Below, piece by piece: positions 6,525-13,884 of a DNA stretch of 20,935 bases (positions are counted from its first letter, which is position 1; each line of letters opens with the position of its first letter). The DNA comes from an uncultured Clostridia bacterium (GTDB lineage Bacteria > Bacillota > Clostridia > Oscillospirales > Oscillospiraceae). Position numbers and translations under genes: made by a program. Where the stretch lies: the NCBI GenBank assembly GCA_937890525.1, contig CALADI010000045.1, positions 1 to 20,935 of the forward strand. The letters run 5' to 3'. The notes below the pieces were generated by a model. That model worked only from the letters and a program-made list of their open reading frames with translations, was not told the origin of the DNA and ran no database searches.

Positions 6525-8267
6525 ATGCAGAAAGTTTGGATTTTGACTATGGACATGATAACCCCCAAATTAGCACTAGCAACCTCCCTACCGTTCGGCA
6601 TTCTCTCAAAACACGCTCTGAATTTATGCCTGATGGACTTCCCGGAAGCGGATGTCATCTGCCCGGAAGCGACTGACTTAGTAGGATATGCAGACCTGCA
6701 CGAACTGCGTAAGTCTCAGCTCAGAAGAAAGAGATCTTTCTTCAATCAAGGCGCTCAGGTGTGGGAGTCAGATCGAAAAAGAGCGAAAAAGAAAGTAGCC
6801 GACTACACAACGATATCACTCACTCAAAACGGCATTGACTACCTCTGTAATCTATGGACTCCCACGGCACATAGCAACAACTCGAACTTGATGACAGCTT
6901 TGCTTGAAGCCATGGACAGTAATAAAAAAGATATGTCATTAGCCCTTCTCTCCATGTCAGACCAACTCTACAAAACCATGATGTCTGACGAAACAACGCC
7001 AGACGATTTCAGTGAGGACTCACCGAAATATAACTTTTTAGATGCTGTCTCGACAACCTCTCACGCCACCATAGCATCAACGGATTCGTTATCGCCATCT
7101 GACCGATACGCTGCCTATTGCCTATCGCTGACGATCTTGGGACTGTACCCTAAGCTGGCAGAAAAGATCACGCCGAACATCAGCAAGTATACACCAAGTA
7201 CGCTGTATTACAGTTACCGGCTATCCGGCATCAATGCACTGTTCTACCGCTGTGGATATCTTTCGGTGATGGACCGTCGCTACTATGACACTGGCTGGAA
7301 TCTGGATATGCAGAAAATGACAGACGAACAGCTTGAAAGGCGAATGGCGGAGGAGAAGGTCATGCTGAGTGACTACTGTACTTACACCTTGCGCCATTAC
7401 TACCACGGCAAACCAGATGCCTATTCATTTCTCAACCCCGACATGACCAGAGAGGAATGGTTAGACAGTCCAGTATTCTACGCTGCCAGAGAGCTGCCTA
7501 GCTACAATCAGGTATTCGATTTTACGGATGACGAAACGGATGCAGGTGAGGAAACGGATGACTCGGTCAAAGAGAGTAACCGCCGGGTACTGATGTTTTC
7601 CTACCTCGGCTTGTCAATCGGACGAAGGCGAGCCTATGTCATTCACCATGCCCAACGGGCAAGAGAGATATTCAATCGGAGTATTGAAGTTCAAACGATA
7701 CAAAGTTTGAATGGCGCACTTCAAACTCTGCCGCTGACCAATCGGACATGGATCAAGAGTGTATCGGAAGCCATTATCGCATTTGAGTCTGCCAGACAGT
7801 TTGCCGAATATGTGCGAATGGTCAACTCGCAGACCATTCGAGATCAGCAAGCAAAAAGGCGGTCATTACAGGGGACCAAGACTCAGTTCAAAAATGCAAA
7901 TACCGCTACGAAGTACACAGACCCCTACCGTGCCATCTACATGGTCCCGTTGAACCATTCCGGCGCAGCCCAACTGCGGTTGTTGATGGACGGCGAAGCG
8001 GAACTTCAATACCGCTCGATCACCAGCAAGATGCTTGCCTGCAATATGGAGAGATACACACCATCTTTTTACAAGGACTCGATATTCCCAATTTGTGAGC
8101 AGACCCCCGAAGGCAAGATCCCGATTTTCGTAGGACACCTGATGGAACTGAATCAGCTCTGCACCCTCTACATGGAGTATGTGCAAGGCAGCATCTTCAA
8201 GGTTGCTTGCTTCCCTCAGCAGAGAGAATACTACGCAGCCCTTCTTCCCGGAGTGGAGTTCATCTAA
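6525..8267 (+). CDS. Unrecognised 580-aa protein, possibly replication-relaxation-like
   Basis: I do not recognise the family. Residues 1-110 contain helices and then a TTISLTQNGIDYLC stretch, like the wing of a winged-helix DNA-binding domain. The middle is helical (residues about 190-290) with a Tyr-rich region (CTYTLRHYYHGKPDAYSF) and an acidic patch (FDDDETD-like, about 330-350). The C-terminus alternates hydrophobic strands (IPIFVGHLMEL, IFKVACFP), reminiscent of replication-relaxation proteins with an N-terminal winged helix and C-terminal nuclease-like fold; this is a weak inference. No clear ribosome site precedes ATG 6525 or the in-frame ATGs at 6549 and 6555, unlike every neighbour, so the start is uncertain. 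The frame is open back to 6456. The C-terminus may continue in the +1 frame. Confidence 0.7.
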   Translation: MQKVWILTMDMITPKLALATSLPFGILSKHALNLCLMDFPEADVICPEATDLVGYADLHELRKSQLRRKRSFFNQGAQVWESDRKRAKKKVADYTTISLTQNGIDYLCNLWTPTAHSNNSNLMTALLEAMDSNKKDMSLALLSMSDQLYKTMMSDETTPDDFSEDSPKYNFLDAVSTTSHATIASTDSLSPSDRYAAYCLSLTILGLYPKLAEKITPNISKYTPSTLYYSYRLSGINALFYRCGYLSVMDRRYYDTGWNLDMQKMTDEQLERRMAEEKVMLSDYCTYTLRHYYHGKPDAYSFLNPDMTREEWLDSPVFYAARELPSYNQVFDFTDDETDAGEETDDSVKESNRRVLMFSYLGLSIGRRRAYVIHHAQRAREIFNRSIEVQTIQSLNGALQTLPLTNRTWIKSVSEAIIAFESARQFAEYVRMVNSQTIRDQQAKRRSLQGTKTQFKNANTATKYTDPYRAIYMVPLNHSGAAQLRLLMDGEAELQYRSITSKMLACNMERYTPSFYKDSIFPICEQTPEGKIPIFVGHLMELNQLCTLYMEYVQGSIFKVACFPQQREYYAALLPGVEFI

Positions 8268-8442
8268 CGAACAGCCATCCGCATCGGGGAACCAGGTACT
8301 TGACGAAGTGAAACCCGCAGCGAAGCCACCGGCGAAGCCCGGTGTGGAACCAGCAGTGAAACCCGGTGTGAAACTCGATGTGAAACCGACCAGAAAAAAG
8401 CACCCCCCGCCCGGAGGGAGAAAGAGAGGGAACCAAAGATGA
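8268..8442 (+). other. Pro/Lys-rich +1-frame continuation of the 580-aa gene
   Basis: The frame that is +1 relative to the 580-aa gene is open from before the TAA at 8265-8267 to TGA 8440-8442. It encodes a biased tail with repeated K-P units (VKPAAKPPAKPGVEPAVKPG, then VKLDVKPT) ending in basic residues. Its stop overlaps the next start as ATGA (8439-8442), as expected of a true operon neighbour. No initiation site of its own is evident; a GTG at 8308 lacks a ribosome site. It is either the real C-terminal tail of the preceding protein, separated by a frameshift (programmed, mutational or a sequencing error), or a coding relic. Confidence 0.45.
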
Positions 8443-9092
8443 TTAAGAGGCAGGAAACGCAATGTCAAGAAGTAATCGCCTTTCGAGAATTAAACATAAA
8501 TGTCAGTGGCTATGGACGAGTAGCCAAGCAGGTCATGGCAGACCCCAGTCTGACCATGACGGAGAAGGGCTTGTACTGTTACCTCTGTTCCATGACTGGC
8601 GGTGGAGACAGCAGCTATACGAGCAGAACAAATGTTTTGAAAGAACTTGGAATTTCCGAACTTGCCTATGAACAATGCATGGACGGACTGGAAGCAAAGA
8701 ACATCATCGTCCGTAGTCAGAGCCGCCAAGAATCCGGTGAGCCTGCGGGGATCGTGGGGCTGGTCGAGGTCCCAAAGTGCTACGCAAAAGAGATCTATGC
8801 CTCGCCGGATGTGGAATTGGCAGACTACGGCTCCGTGTATGGCTTGGGCTGGGGGCTGATCCCCCGGCTTGTGATGCAGGACACAAGGCTGTCCTTGGAA
8901 GCCAGAGCCTTGTACGGATACCTGCAAGCCTACGCTGAGACAAAACGGTGCAGGCTATACGATGACAGCAGGCTTCTCAATGAGCTGGCAGTGACCCGCT
9001 GTGGGCTTGAGAGGTACAAGCAAGAGTTGGTCGATGCCGTATATATCGAACGGATCGGAAAACCTCTGAAAATGGTCAAGGCAGAACCTTGA
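8439..9092 (+). CDS. Double winged-helix protein, likely replication or regulatory
   Basis: A 217-aa protein with a purine-rich ribosome site (GAGAGGG) before ATG 8439. It is built from two related units. Residues 24-94 begin GYGRVAKQVMADPSLTMTEK and continue LYCYL with a helix-turn-helix (NVLKELGISELAYEQCMDGL). Residues 137-211 begin GWGLIPRLVMQDTRLSLEAR and continue LYGYL with RLLNELAVTRCGLERYKQEL. This is the HTH_36-like winged helix found at the N-terminus of Firmicutes plasmid initiators, here duplicated with a 40-residue linker (GIVGLVEVPKCYAKEIYA). DNA binding as an intramolecular dimer is likely. Its place beside the DUF6017 initiator suggests a replication or copy-control role. Confidence 0.75.
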   Translation: MIKRQETQCQEVIAFRELNINVSGYGRVAKQVMADPSLTMTEKGLYCYLCSMTGGGDSSYTSRTNVLKELGISELAYEQCMDGLEAKNIIVRSQSRQESGEPAGIVGLVEVPKCYAKEIYASPDVELADYGSVYGLGWGLIPRLVMQDTRLSLEARALYGYLQAYAETKRCRLYDDSRLLNELAVTRCGLERYKQELVDAVYIERIGKPLKMVKAEP

Positions 9093-9147
9093 GCGTGACG
9101 ATCAAAAATAGAGTCTGAATTGGATTGATTCGGAAGGAGAAAAAATC

Positions 9148-10110
9148 ATGGCAGTATGCAGAGTAGAAAAAAGCAAGGATTATACGGTGATGTCAAATTT
9201 CCATTTGAAGGACAAGACGATCACCCTCAAGGCAAAGGGGTTGCTTTCCCAGATGTTGTCCTTGCCGGATGACTGGAACTACACGCTGGAAGGGCTTGCC
9301 CAAATCAACAAGGAGAAAATCGATGCGATCCGTACTGCCATCCGAGAACTTGAAGCGGCAGGCTACATCCACAGGACCCGTGAGAGAGACGAAAAAGGTC
9401 GTCTGGGAGATACGGTCTATGTGATCTACGAGCATCCGCAGCCGCAGGTGAAGGAAGAACCTGAGATGGCTGAACTGGAGCAGGAGGAAGCTGTGGATCC
9501 AACATTGGAAAATCCAATGTTGGAAAACCCAATGTTGGAAAATCCAATGTTGGATAATCCAATGTTGGATAATCCAATGTTGGAAAAGCCTACATTGGAA
9601 AATCCAATGCAATTAAATACTAAGATATCAAATACTAAGATATCAAATACTAATTCATTCATTCCTTCCTTTCATCCTTCCGCAAAAACCGAGAAAACCA
9701 AGCTGTCATTGGTGGACCAGAAGCGAAAGGAAGCGATGACTGCATCACAGATCGATACTTATCGCAATTTGGTTAAGCAGAACATCAGCTACGATCTGCT
9801 GATGACCGATGCCCGGTACAGCGACCTGTTGCCGGAGATCGTGGAGCTGATTACCGACACCGTTTCCGGGAGCCGAAAGACCATCCGCATTTCTGGGGCT
9901 GACTATCCCTTTGAGCCGGTCAAGTCCCGACTGCTGCACCTGAACGAAAACCACATCGTTTTCGTGATCGACGCTATGCACCGCAACACCACCAAGATCC
10001 GCAATATCAAGGCATACCTGCTTACGGCACTTTACAACGCACCTGTCACCATCGACAGCGGTTATACTGCGATGGTCAATCACGATCTGGCATCTGGTGA
10101 GAGAAGATAA
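9148..10110 (+). CDS. RepA-like initiator with DUF6017 C-terminal domain
   Basis: A 320-aa protein with a strong GGAAGGAG site before ATG 9148. Residues 1-90 are a winged helix of the plasmid RepA-N type (KDKTITLKAKGLLSQMLSLP, then WNYTLEGLA and IDAIRTAIRELEAAGYI). Residues 118-155 are an ENPML-type repeat followed by the NTKISNTKIS repeat. The region from about 190 to the end (LVKQNISYDLLM, KIRNIKAYLLTALYNAP, MVNHDLASG) matches what I know of DUF6017 proteins of Clostridia mobile elements. The organisation of N-terminal winged helix, repetitive variable centre and conserved C-terminus is that of RepA_N initiators, in which the origin lies inside the rep gene. The protein probably binds the repeats in its own coding sequence (inference). 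Confidence 0.85.
   Translation: MAVCRVEKSKDYTVMSNFHLKDKTITLKAKGLLSQMLSLPDDWNYTLEGLAQINKEKIDAIRTAIRELEAAGYIHRTRERDEKGRLGDTVYVIYEHPQPQVKEEPEMAELEQEEAVDPTLENPMLENPMLENPMLDNPMLDNPMLEKPTLENPMQLNTKISNTKISNTNSFIPSFHPSAKTEKTKLSLVDQKRKEAMTASQIDTYRNLVKQNISYDLLMTDARYSDLLPEIVELITDTVSGSRKTIRISGADYPFEPVKSRLLHLNENHIVFVIDAMHRNTTKIRNIKAYLLTALYNAPVTIDSGYTAMVNHDLASGERR
9499..9609 (+). repeat. 15-bp palindromic iteron-like tandem repeats inside the initiator gene
   Basis: Seven 15-bp units of the form CCAATGTTGGAAAAT run head to tail from 9499 to 9603, plus a partial unit to 9609. Each junction is itself palindromic: TTGGATAATCCAA is a perfect inverted repeat around one base, and CATTGGAAAATCCAATG has 7-bp arms. 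In protein they read LENPM/LDNPM. The 15-bp period and symmetry resemble iterons or initiator-binding sites. A simple peptide-repeat expansion would give the same period. Confidence 0.8.
9615..9652 (+). repeat. AT-rich 15-bp direct repeats next to the iterons
   Basis: AAATACTAAGATATC occurs exactly twice (9615-9629 and 9630-9644), and its first eight bases recur at 9645-9652. The stretch is very AT-rich and begins five bases after the palindromic repeats. An AT-rich repeated tract beside iterons is the usual arrangement of a DNA-unwinding element. Codons read NTKIS repeated. Confidence 0.75.
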
Positions 10111-10245
10111 GAACAACGACCGCAGACGAATCCCGGATGTGGCTGCCGGACTCCGAAGATTGGGGATATGTGACAGCACATGACTGCCATACCCGTGGCA
10201 CGAGGCAATCGCTCCGGCACACTACGACGAAGGGGAGGAGATCAC

Positions 10246-10719
10246 TTGACCGCAGACACCCATGTACTTGGCGGCGCACTGGCAGGCACAGCCTTTGCGC
10301 TATGCACCAATACGCAGCCGTTGCTGATGACAGGCATAGCCGCCGTTGCCGCACTGATCCCGGACATAGACACCTGCACCAGCCGTATGGGGCGGAAGCT
10401 ATTCCCGGTGAGTCTGGTGCTTCAGGCTACCGTAGGGCACAGGACAGTATTCCACGCTCCGTTGCCATACATCGTGCTGAGTGGCATCCTCACGCTGATC
10501 TTTCCCGGATCTGCCGTGTACCTGGCGGCAGGCTTTATCGGGATCCTGAGCCACTTGCTTCTGGATATGCTGACAGTCGAAGGCATTCCGCTTCTGTATC
10601 CGCTGCCCGGACGGGTGCATCTGCTCCCGATCCGCACACGGGGACTGGGGGAACTGCTTGTAAGAGCAGTTCTGCTAGTGAGTTTGTTTCTGGCATATAA
10701 AAACATTTTGGGGGTATGA
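10246..10719 (+). CDS. YdjM/LexA-regulated-type membrane metal-dependent hydrolase
   Basis: About 157 aa, starting at TTG 10246. The start is chosen because AGGGGAGGAG lies just upstream and the protein then begins with the family's opening (TADTHVLGGALAG). The upstream ATG at 10180 would add a non-conserved Arg-rich leader. The family pattern is followed throughout: T-H near the N-terminus, a hydrophobic helix, LIPDIDTCTSRMGRK, a V-G-H-R-T...H stretch, and a final ILSHLLLDMLTVEGIPLLYP. These His and Asp residues are the presumed metal ligands, between four or so membrane helices. The substrate is unknown. The stop overlaps the start of the signal peptidase gene, so the two are translationally coupled. 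Confidence 0.8.
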   Translation: MTADTHVLGGALAGTAFALCTNTQPLLMTGIAAVAALIPDIDTCTSRMGRKLFPVSLVLQATVGHRTVFHAPLPYIVLSGILTLIFPGSAVYLAAGFIGILSHLLLDMLTVEGIPLLYPLPGRVHLLPIRTRGLGELLVRAVLLVSLFLAYKNILGV

Positions 10720-11330
10720 ACATGAAAACCGAAAAAACCGAGAAAACCAAGAGAATGAAACTGGAACGAATCCTGAACGGCATTGGGCTGGCGGTCTGCA
10801 TTTTGCTGCTTCCGCTGATGATCTGCAATGCCACGCTGTCCATTAAGGGTTTGCTGAACCCGATGACACCGCCGGACTTCATGGGCTACATCCCCATGAT
10901 CGTAGGCACGGGCAGTATGGAGCCGACCTTCAGCGAGCGGGATCTTATCATCGACCGCAAGCCTGCCGATGCAGCGGCACTGGAGGAAGGAACCATCGTG
11001 TCCTACCGAGCCGGTAGCACCTATGTGTCTCACCGCATTGTGGCGATCGAGCATGATAGCGACGGCAAGGTGATGTATGTGACGCAGGGCGATGCCAACA
11101 ATGCGGCGGATACCGTCCGGGTCGCTCCTGAGCAGATCGTAGGCGTATACCAGACACGGATCGCAGGCATTGGCTCGATCATGCTGTTCATGCAGACTTC
11201 CGTAGGCATGATCGTCTGTGTACTCGTTCCGATGGCGATCCTGTTCCTGTACTGCCTGTACATGGAGCGGCGCAAGTACAAGAAAATGCTTGCGGAGAAG
11301 GAAGCCCAGTTGGAAGCATCTCAGTTGTAA
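10716..11330 (+). CDS. sipW: SipW-type (ER-type) signal peptidase I
   Basis: A 204-aa membrane peptidase that removes signal peptides from exported proteins. It has a basic N-terminus (KTEKTEKTKRMK), an N-terminal membrane helix at about residues 20-42, the nucleophile motif GTGSMEP with S67, the second motif YVSHRIV with H106, a VTQGDANN box, and a C-terminal membrane helix (about 165-187) with a charged tail. Histidine in place of the usual bacterial lysine marks the SipW/ER subtype, which in Bacillus processes TasA fibre proteins. ATG 10716 overlaps the previous stop (ATGA); a second ATG at 10722 is possible. The following genes encode its likely substrates, which supports the assignment. 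Confidence 0.92.
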   Translation: MNMKTEKTEKTKRMKLERILNGIGLAVCILLLPLMICNATLSIKGLLNPMTPPDFMGYIPMIVGTGSMEPTFSERDLIIDRKPADAAALEEGTIVSYRAGSTYVSHRIVAIEHDSDGKVMYVTQGDANNAADTVRVAPEQIVGVYQTRIAGIGSIMLFMQTSVGMIVCVLVPMAILFLYCLYMERRKYKKMLAEKEAQLEASQL

Positions 11331-11350
11331 AAGTCTGCCACAGGACTTTT
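11329..11350 (+). terminator. Weak terminator or attenuator hairpin after the signal peptidase gene
   Basis: AAAAGTC (11329-11335) pairs exactly with GACTTTT (11344-11350), and the hairpin ends in a T4 run. It begins within the stop codon of the signal peptidase gene. The stem is short and AT-rich, so partial rather than full termination is plausible. The next gene has its own strong ribosome site (AAAAGGAG). Confidence 0.35.
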
Positions 11351-11381
11351 CCAATAAAAACGACAAAAGGAGAATCACGAA

Positions 11382-12005
11382 ATGAGAAAAATCAATTTCA
11401 AGCGGATTGCCGTGTTCATGCTGATTCTGGCACTGACCGGCACAAGTGCCGTAGGCGGCACACTTGCCCGATACACCAGCGCAACCAGCGGAACGGATAC
11501 CGCTACTGTTGCAAAGTGGGAGCTGACGCTCAACGATGATAATTTCACGGACAAGGTTGAGGACACTTGGACCTTCGACCTGTTCAAGACCATCAACGCT
11601 GCCGACACCACCAGCCCCGAAACCGCTGTTACTGCCGGATACATCGCTCCCGGCACTGGCGGCAGCTTCAAGCTGACCGTTAAGAACACCTCTCAGGTGG
11701 ACGCTACTTACACCATCCACTTCACGGAAACCAATGCCTCCGGCGTCCCCATGCAGTATAGCCTGGACGGAAAGACTTGGTATGACGATCTCGACCAGAT
11801 CAACACCAACCGCACGGATCTTGCCATTGAGCGGGAGTCCGGCGTGAAGGAGCAGACGATCTACTGGCGTTGGTGCTTTGACGGCGGCGAGGGCGCACAC
11901 GCCGGTCAGAGCAACGAGGCGGACACCGCTCTTGGCTCCGCAGCCCAGACCTCTGCACCTACTGTCACCATCCGGGCAGATGTTAGCGCTACTCAGGTAG
12001 ACTAA
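11382..12005 (+). CDS. TasA/camelysin-like secreted protein with SipW-type signal peptide
   Basis: A 207-aa exported protein. The N-terminus is basic (MRKINFKR), then a hydrophobic core to about residue 26, then GGTLARYTSATSGTDTATVAKW. That is the recognisable SipW-dependent signal region, in which A-R-Y-T-S is followed by a T-A-x-V-A-K-W stretch. The mature part is a beta-rich domain (IAPGTGGSFKLTVKNTSQVD, ATYTIHFTE, TIYWRWCFDGG) like the TasA/CalY fold, which assembles into extracellular fibres in Bacillus. It lies right after the signal peptidase gene with a strong ribosome site and is followed by two strong hairpins. It is probably the major subunit of the cassette (inference). There is no LPxTG or lipobox. 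Confidence 0.85.
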   Translation: MRKINFKRIAVFMLILALTGTSAVGGTLARYTSATSGTDTATVAKWELTLNDDNFTDKVEDTWTFDLFKTINAADTTSPETAVTAGYIAPGTGGSFKLTVKNTSQVDATYTIHFTETNASGVPMQYSLDGKTWYDDLDQINTNRTDLAIERESGVKEQTIYWRWCFDGGEGAHAGQSNEADTALGSAAQTSAPTVTIRADVSATQVD

Positions 12006-12016
12006 GTGACCCGGCA

Positions 12017-12050
12017 GGGGAGCAATCCGGCTGTGGCAGGGTTGCTCCCC
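12017..12050 (+). other. Strong RNA hairpin downstream of the TasA-like gene
   Basis: GGGGAGCAA (12017-12025) pairs exactly with TTGCTCCCC (12042-12050); three further inner pairs give a 12-bp stem with a 10-base loop. No T-run follows, so it is more likely an mRNA-stabilising or processing hairpin than a terminator. Confidence 0.7.
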
Positions 12051-12059
12051 GGAAGTGAA

Positions 12060-12106
12060 TTTGTCCATGCTTTAGCAATCGGCACTTGTGTTAAAGCGTG
12101 GGCAAA
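12060..12106 (+). other. Second RNA hairpin abutting the next ribosome site
   Basis: Bases 12060-12074 pair with 12092-12106 over 15 positions, two of them G-T wobbles, leaving a 17-base loop. The stem ends one base before the GAAGGAGG ribosome site of the next gene and could reduce its translation. On the minus strand no terminator-like T-run is evident. Confidence 0.65.
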
Positions 12107-12123
12107 AGAAGGAGGATAAAATC

Positions 12124-12687
12124 ATGCGAAAGAAAATTTGGTTTACGGCGGCGGTTTTGGTGACCTTATCTGCATCGCTGGCGATGCTTGCAGGAGCGAG
12201 GATCGTCAGAACCAACACCGACACCAGCACCAGTCAGGCAACGATGGTACTGGGCGGTCGTGGACAATGGTCCCACATGACGCAGATGGACATATTTGCC
12301 GCACTGGAGGACGAGGGCGATGGCAAGCTGATCGCTCCGGGCTGCGAGGGCAGTTACCCATTCACCATTGCAAACACATACACAGAGCCGGTCAGCTTTG
12401 TACTGGACATTGCCGATGAAAATACGGTTCAAATTCCCATCCAGTTCCGCTTGCGGATGGATGGCGAGTACATGGCAGGAAATGACGACCATTGGGTTTC
12501 GATGTCGGAAATAAAATTGGTTTCCGGCGGCATCCCCGGCAAGTCCGAGAAGGAATTTGAATTGGACTGGAAGTGGGACGGCACGAATGACGCTGCCGAC
12601 ACGGAATCCGGCATATTGGCACAAGGGAACAACGCATCCTATGTGCTGAATATCAGCGTGACGACGGAAAGGTGGGGCGTGAAGTGA
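12124..12687 (+). CDS. Small secreted protein of the SipW cassette (second subunit)
   Basis: 187 aa from ATG 12124, chosen because AAGGAGG lies directly upstream; an ATG at 12088 has no such site and falls in the hairpin. It has a basic start (MRKKIW), a hydrophobic signal core to about residue 24 (SLAMLAGARI), then a beta-rich domain with the features of TasA-like proteins: APGCEGSYPFTIANTYTEPV (a fibre-type strand pattern parallel to APGTGGSFKLTVKN of the previous protein) and EKEFELDWKWDG near the end, matching the E-x-T-I-Y-W-R-W stretch. It is a divergent paralogue. The signal peptide lacks the full SipW signature, so processing by the neighbouring SipW is inferred from context. Confidence 0.75.
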   Translation: MRKKIWFTAAVLVTLSASLAMLAGARIVRTNTDTSTSQATMVLGGRGQWSHMTQMDIFAALEDEGDGKLIAPGCEGSYPFTIANTYTEPVSFVLDIADENTVQIPIQFRLRMDGEYMAGNDDHWVSMSEIKLVSGGIPGKSEKEFELDWKWDGTNDAADTESGILAQGNNASYVLNISVTTERWGVK

Positions 12688-13193
12688 AGAATCTAAAAAA
12701 GGCAGTTCTCTGTCTGATGGCACTGGCGATCACCATTTCTGTTTCAGTCCCGGTGATTACCCTTGCGAGAAACACCTCTCACACGGAGAAAGCATCTTCC
12801 GTGAAAGTAGCCGCCTTTGCTGCCAGTCTGAACGGCTCGGTGTCCGACCTGAGCATTGACTGCAACAAAGGAGAACGGGAAGCAAAATTCCAAGTGGAAG
12901 TAAGCAATCGGGAAAACGGTAAGACGGCTCAGACGGATCTTAGCTATGAATTGGTTTTGACCGGGCGGGATCCGCTCCCTTCGGAAGTTAAGATCACCGT
13001 AGATGGTCATACGGGGACAGTCAGTGCAGACGGGAGGACGATCACCTTCCGGGACGCAGGCTGGATCTTCCGAGCGGGAAAGACAGCTAACCGACAGCAT
13101 ACCATCTGCTTTGCGGTTGACCTGAACACCCAAGATCACGACCTGCGGCTTGAGAGCCTTTCCATTTCTGCCGTATTCAATCAGACCAGATAA
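12684..13193 (+). CDS. Small secreted protein of the SipW cassette (third subunit)
   Basis: About 169 aa. GTG 12684 is preferred: it overlaps the previous stop as GTGA and has AAAGGTGG eight bases before it. GTG 12672 is an alternative four codons longer. The protein starts MKNLKKAVLCLMALAITISV, followed by VITLARNTSHTEKASSVKVA, which resembles the SipW-type signal (L-A-R-x-T-S followed by V-x-V-A-x-F). The mature part is beta-rich (EAKFQVEVSNRENGKTAQTD, SYELVLTG, HTICFAVDL) and may be a minor fibre subunit or tip/anchor. No known family is recognised beyond the signal region. Confidence 0.75.
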   Translation: MKNLKKAVLCLMALAITISVSVPVITLARNTSHTEKASSVKVAAFAASLNGSVSDLSIDCNKGEREAKFQVEVSNRENGKTAQTDLSYELVLTGRDPLPSEVKITVDGHTGTVSADGRTITFRDAGWIFRAGKTANRQHTICFAVDLNTQDHDLRLESLSISAVFNQTR

Positions 13194-13209
13194 ACGAGGT
13201 GAAGAAGAT

Positions 13210-13884
13210 TTGAAACGCACACAGCGGTTTGTAGGGCTTCTGACGGCGATTGCCATTCTTGGCACAGTCAGTCTGACAGCCTACGCACACTACCAAGACA
13301 CCAGAAAGCTGCCTTCTTTTTCCGTAACGATCAACGGCGTTGATGTGCTGGAAGGCATTGAGATCAGCCAAGCTCCGGCAAAGACGACCTACGCTCCCGG
13401 AGAGTCCTTTGATCCTACTGGGATGGTCGTTACAGCCCGACTCACGGACGGGAGTCGGCGTACCGTAACGGATTACAGATTTCCCGACGGCACGAAGCTG
13501 ACTGAAGGGCAGACTTCCATCCGGCTGGAATACAGCCTGAACGGTCATACCGCAACTGCATCCGTGGAAATCTCTGTGCCGTACACCCGCTATGAGATCC
13601 GCTACGATCTGGCAGGCGGGGAAGGAAGCAACCCGGAATCGTATACGGCAGCAGACAGCTTCACGCTGAACGCACCGACCCGCACCGGCTTCAGATTCCT
13701 TGGCTGGACAGGGTCCTGCGGCACAGAGCCTCAGCTCACCGTTGAGATCCCGGCAGGGACCAGAGGCGACCTGAGCTACACCGCAAACTGGATCCCGGAG
13801 GAAACGACTGCTCCCACGGAAACGACTGCCCCAACTGAAACAACGGTTCCATCTGAACCGACGGAAGGAGGAAATAAGCCGTGA
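13210..13884 (+). CDS. Secreted Ig-like plus InlB-type repeat protein
   Basis: About 224 aa from TTG 13210, supported by GAGGTGAAG just upstream. The longer ATG 13150 frame would overlap the previous gene and push the signal peptide inward. After a basic signal peptide (KRTQRFVGLLTAIAILGTVS, then AYAHYQ) come a bacterial Ig-like domain at about 50-124 (TYAPGESFDPTGMVVTARLT, EYSLNGHTATASVEI) and one InlB/Listeria-Bacteroides beta repeat at about 128-194 (YEIRYDLAGGEG, PTRTGFRFLGWTG, YTANW). A Thr/Pro-rich tail with TAPTET repeats ends it; no LPxTG is present. These domains are typical of adhesins, so host-cell or recipient-cell binding is a reasonable inference. The stop overlaps the next GTG start. 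Confidence 0.8.
   Translation: MKRTQRFVGLLTAIAILGTVSLTAYAHYQDTRKLPSFSVTINGVDVLEGIEISQAPAKTTYAPGESFDPTGMVVTARLTDGSRRTVTDYRFPDGTKLTEGQTSIRLEYSLNGHTATASVEISVPYTRYEIRYDLAGGEGSNPESYTAADSFTLNAPTRTGFRFLGWTGSCGTEPQLTVEIPAGTRGDLSYTANWIPEETTAPTETTAPTETTVPSEPTEGGNKP

Noticed and set aside
9499..9652. Possible CRISPR array
   Set aside because: The 15-bp units are contiguous without spacers and are in frame within a protein-coding gene.
10111..10245. Small gene between the initiator and the hydrolase
   Set aside because: No short frame with a ribosome site or recognisable product is present.
10137..10700. Alternative plus-strand frame over the hydrolase gene
   Set aside because: It is Arg/His-rich with no domain, while the overlapping frame from TTG 10246 has a ribosome site and all family motifs.
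10422..12068. A 548-codon open frame on the minus strand
   Set aside because: It lies opposite three well-supported plus-strand genes (hydrolase, SipW, TasA-like), has no recognisable domain, and its composition is that of a reverse-frame shadow.
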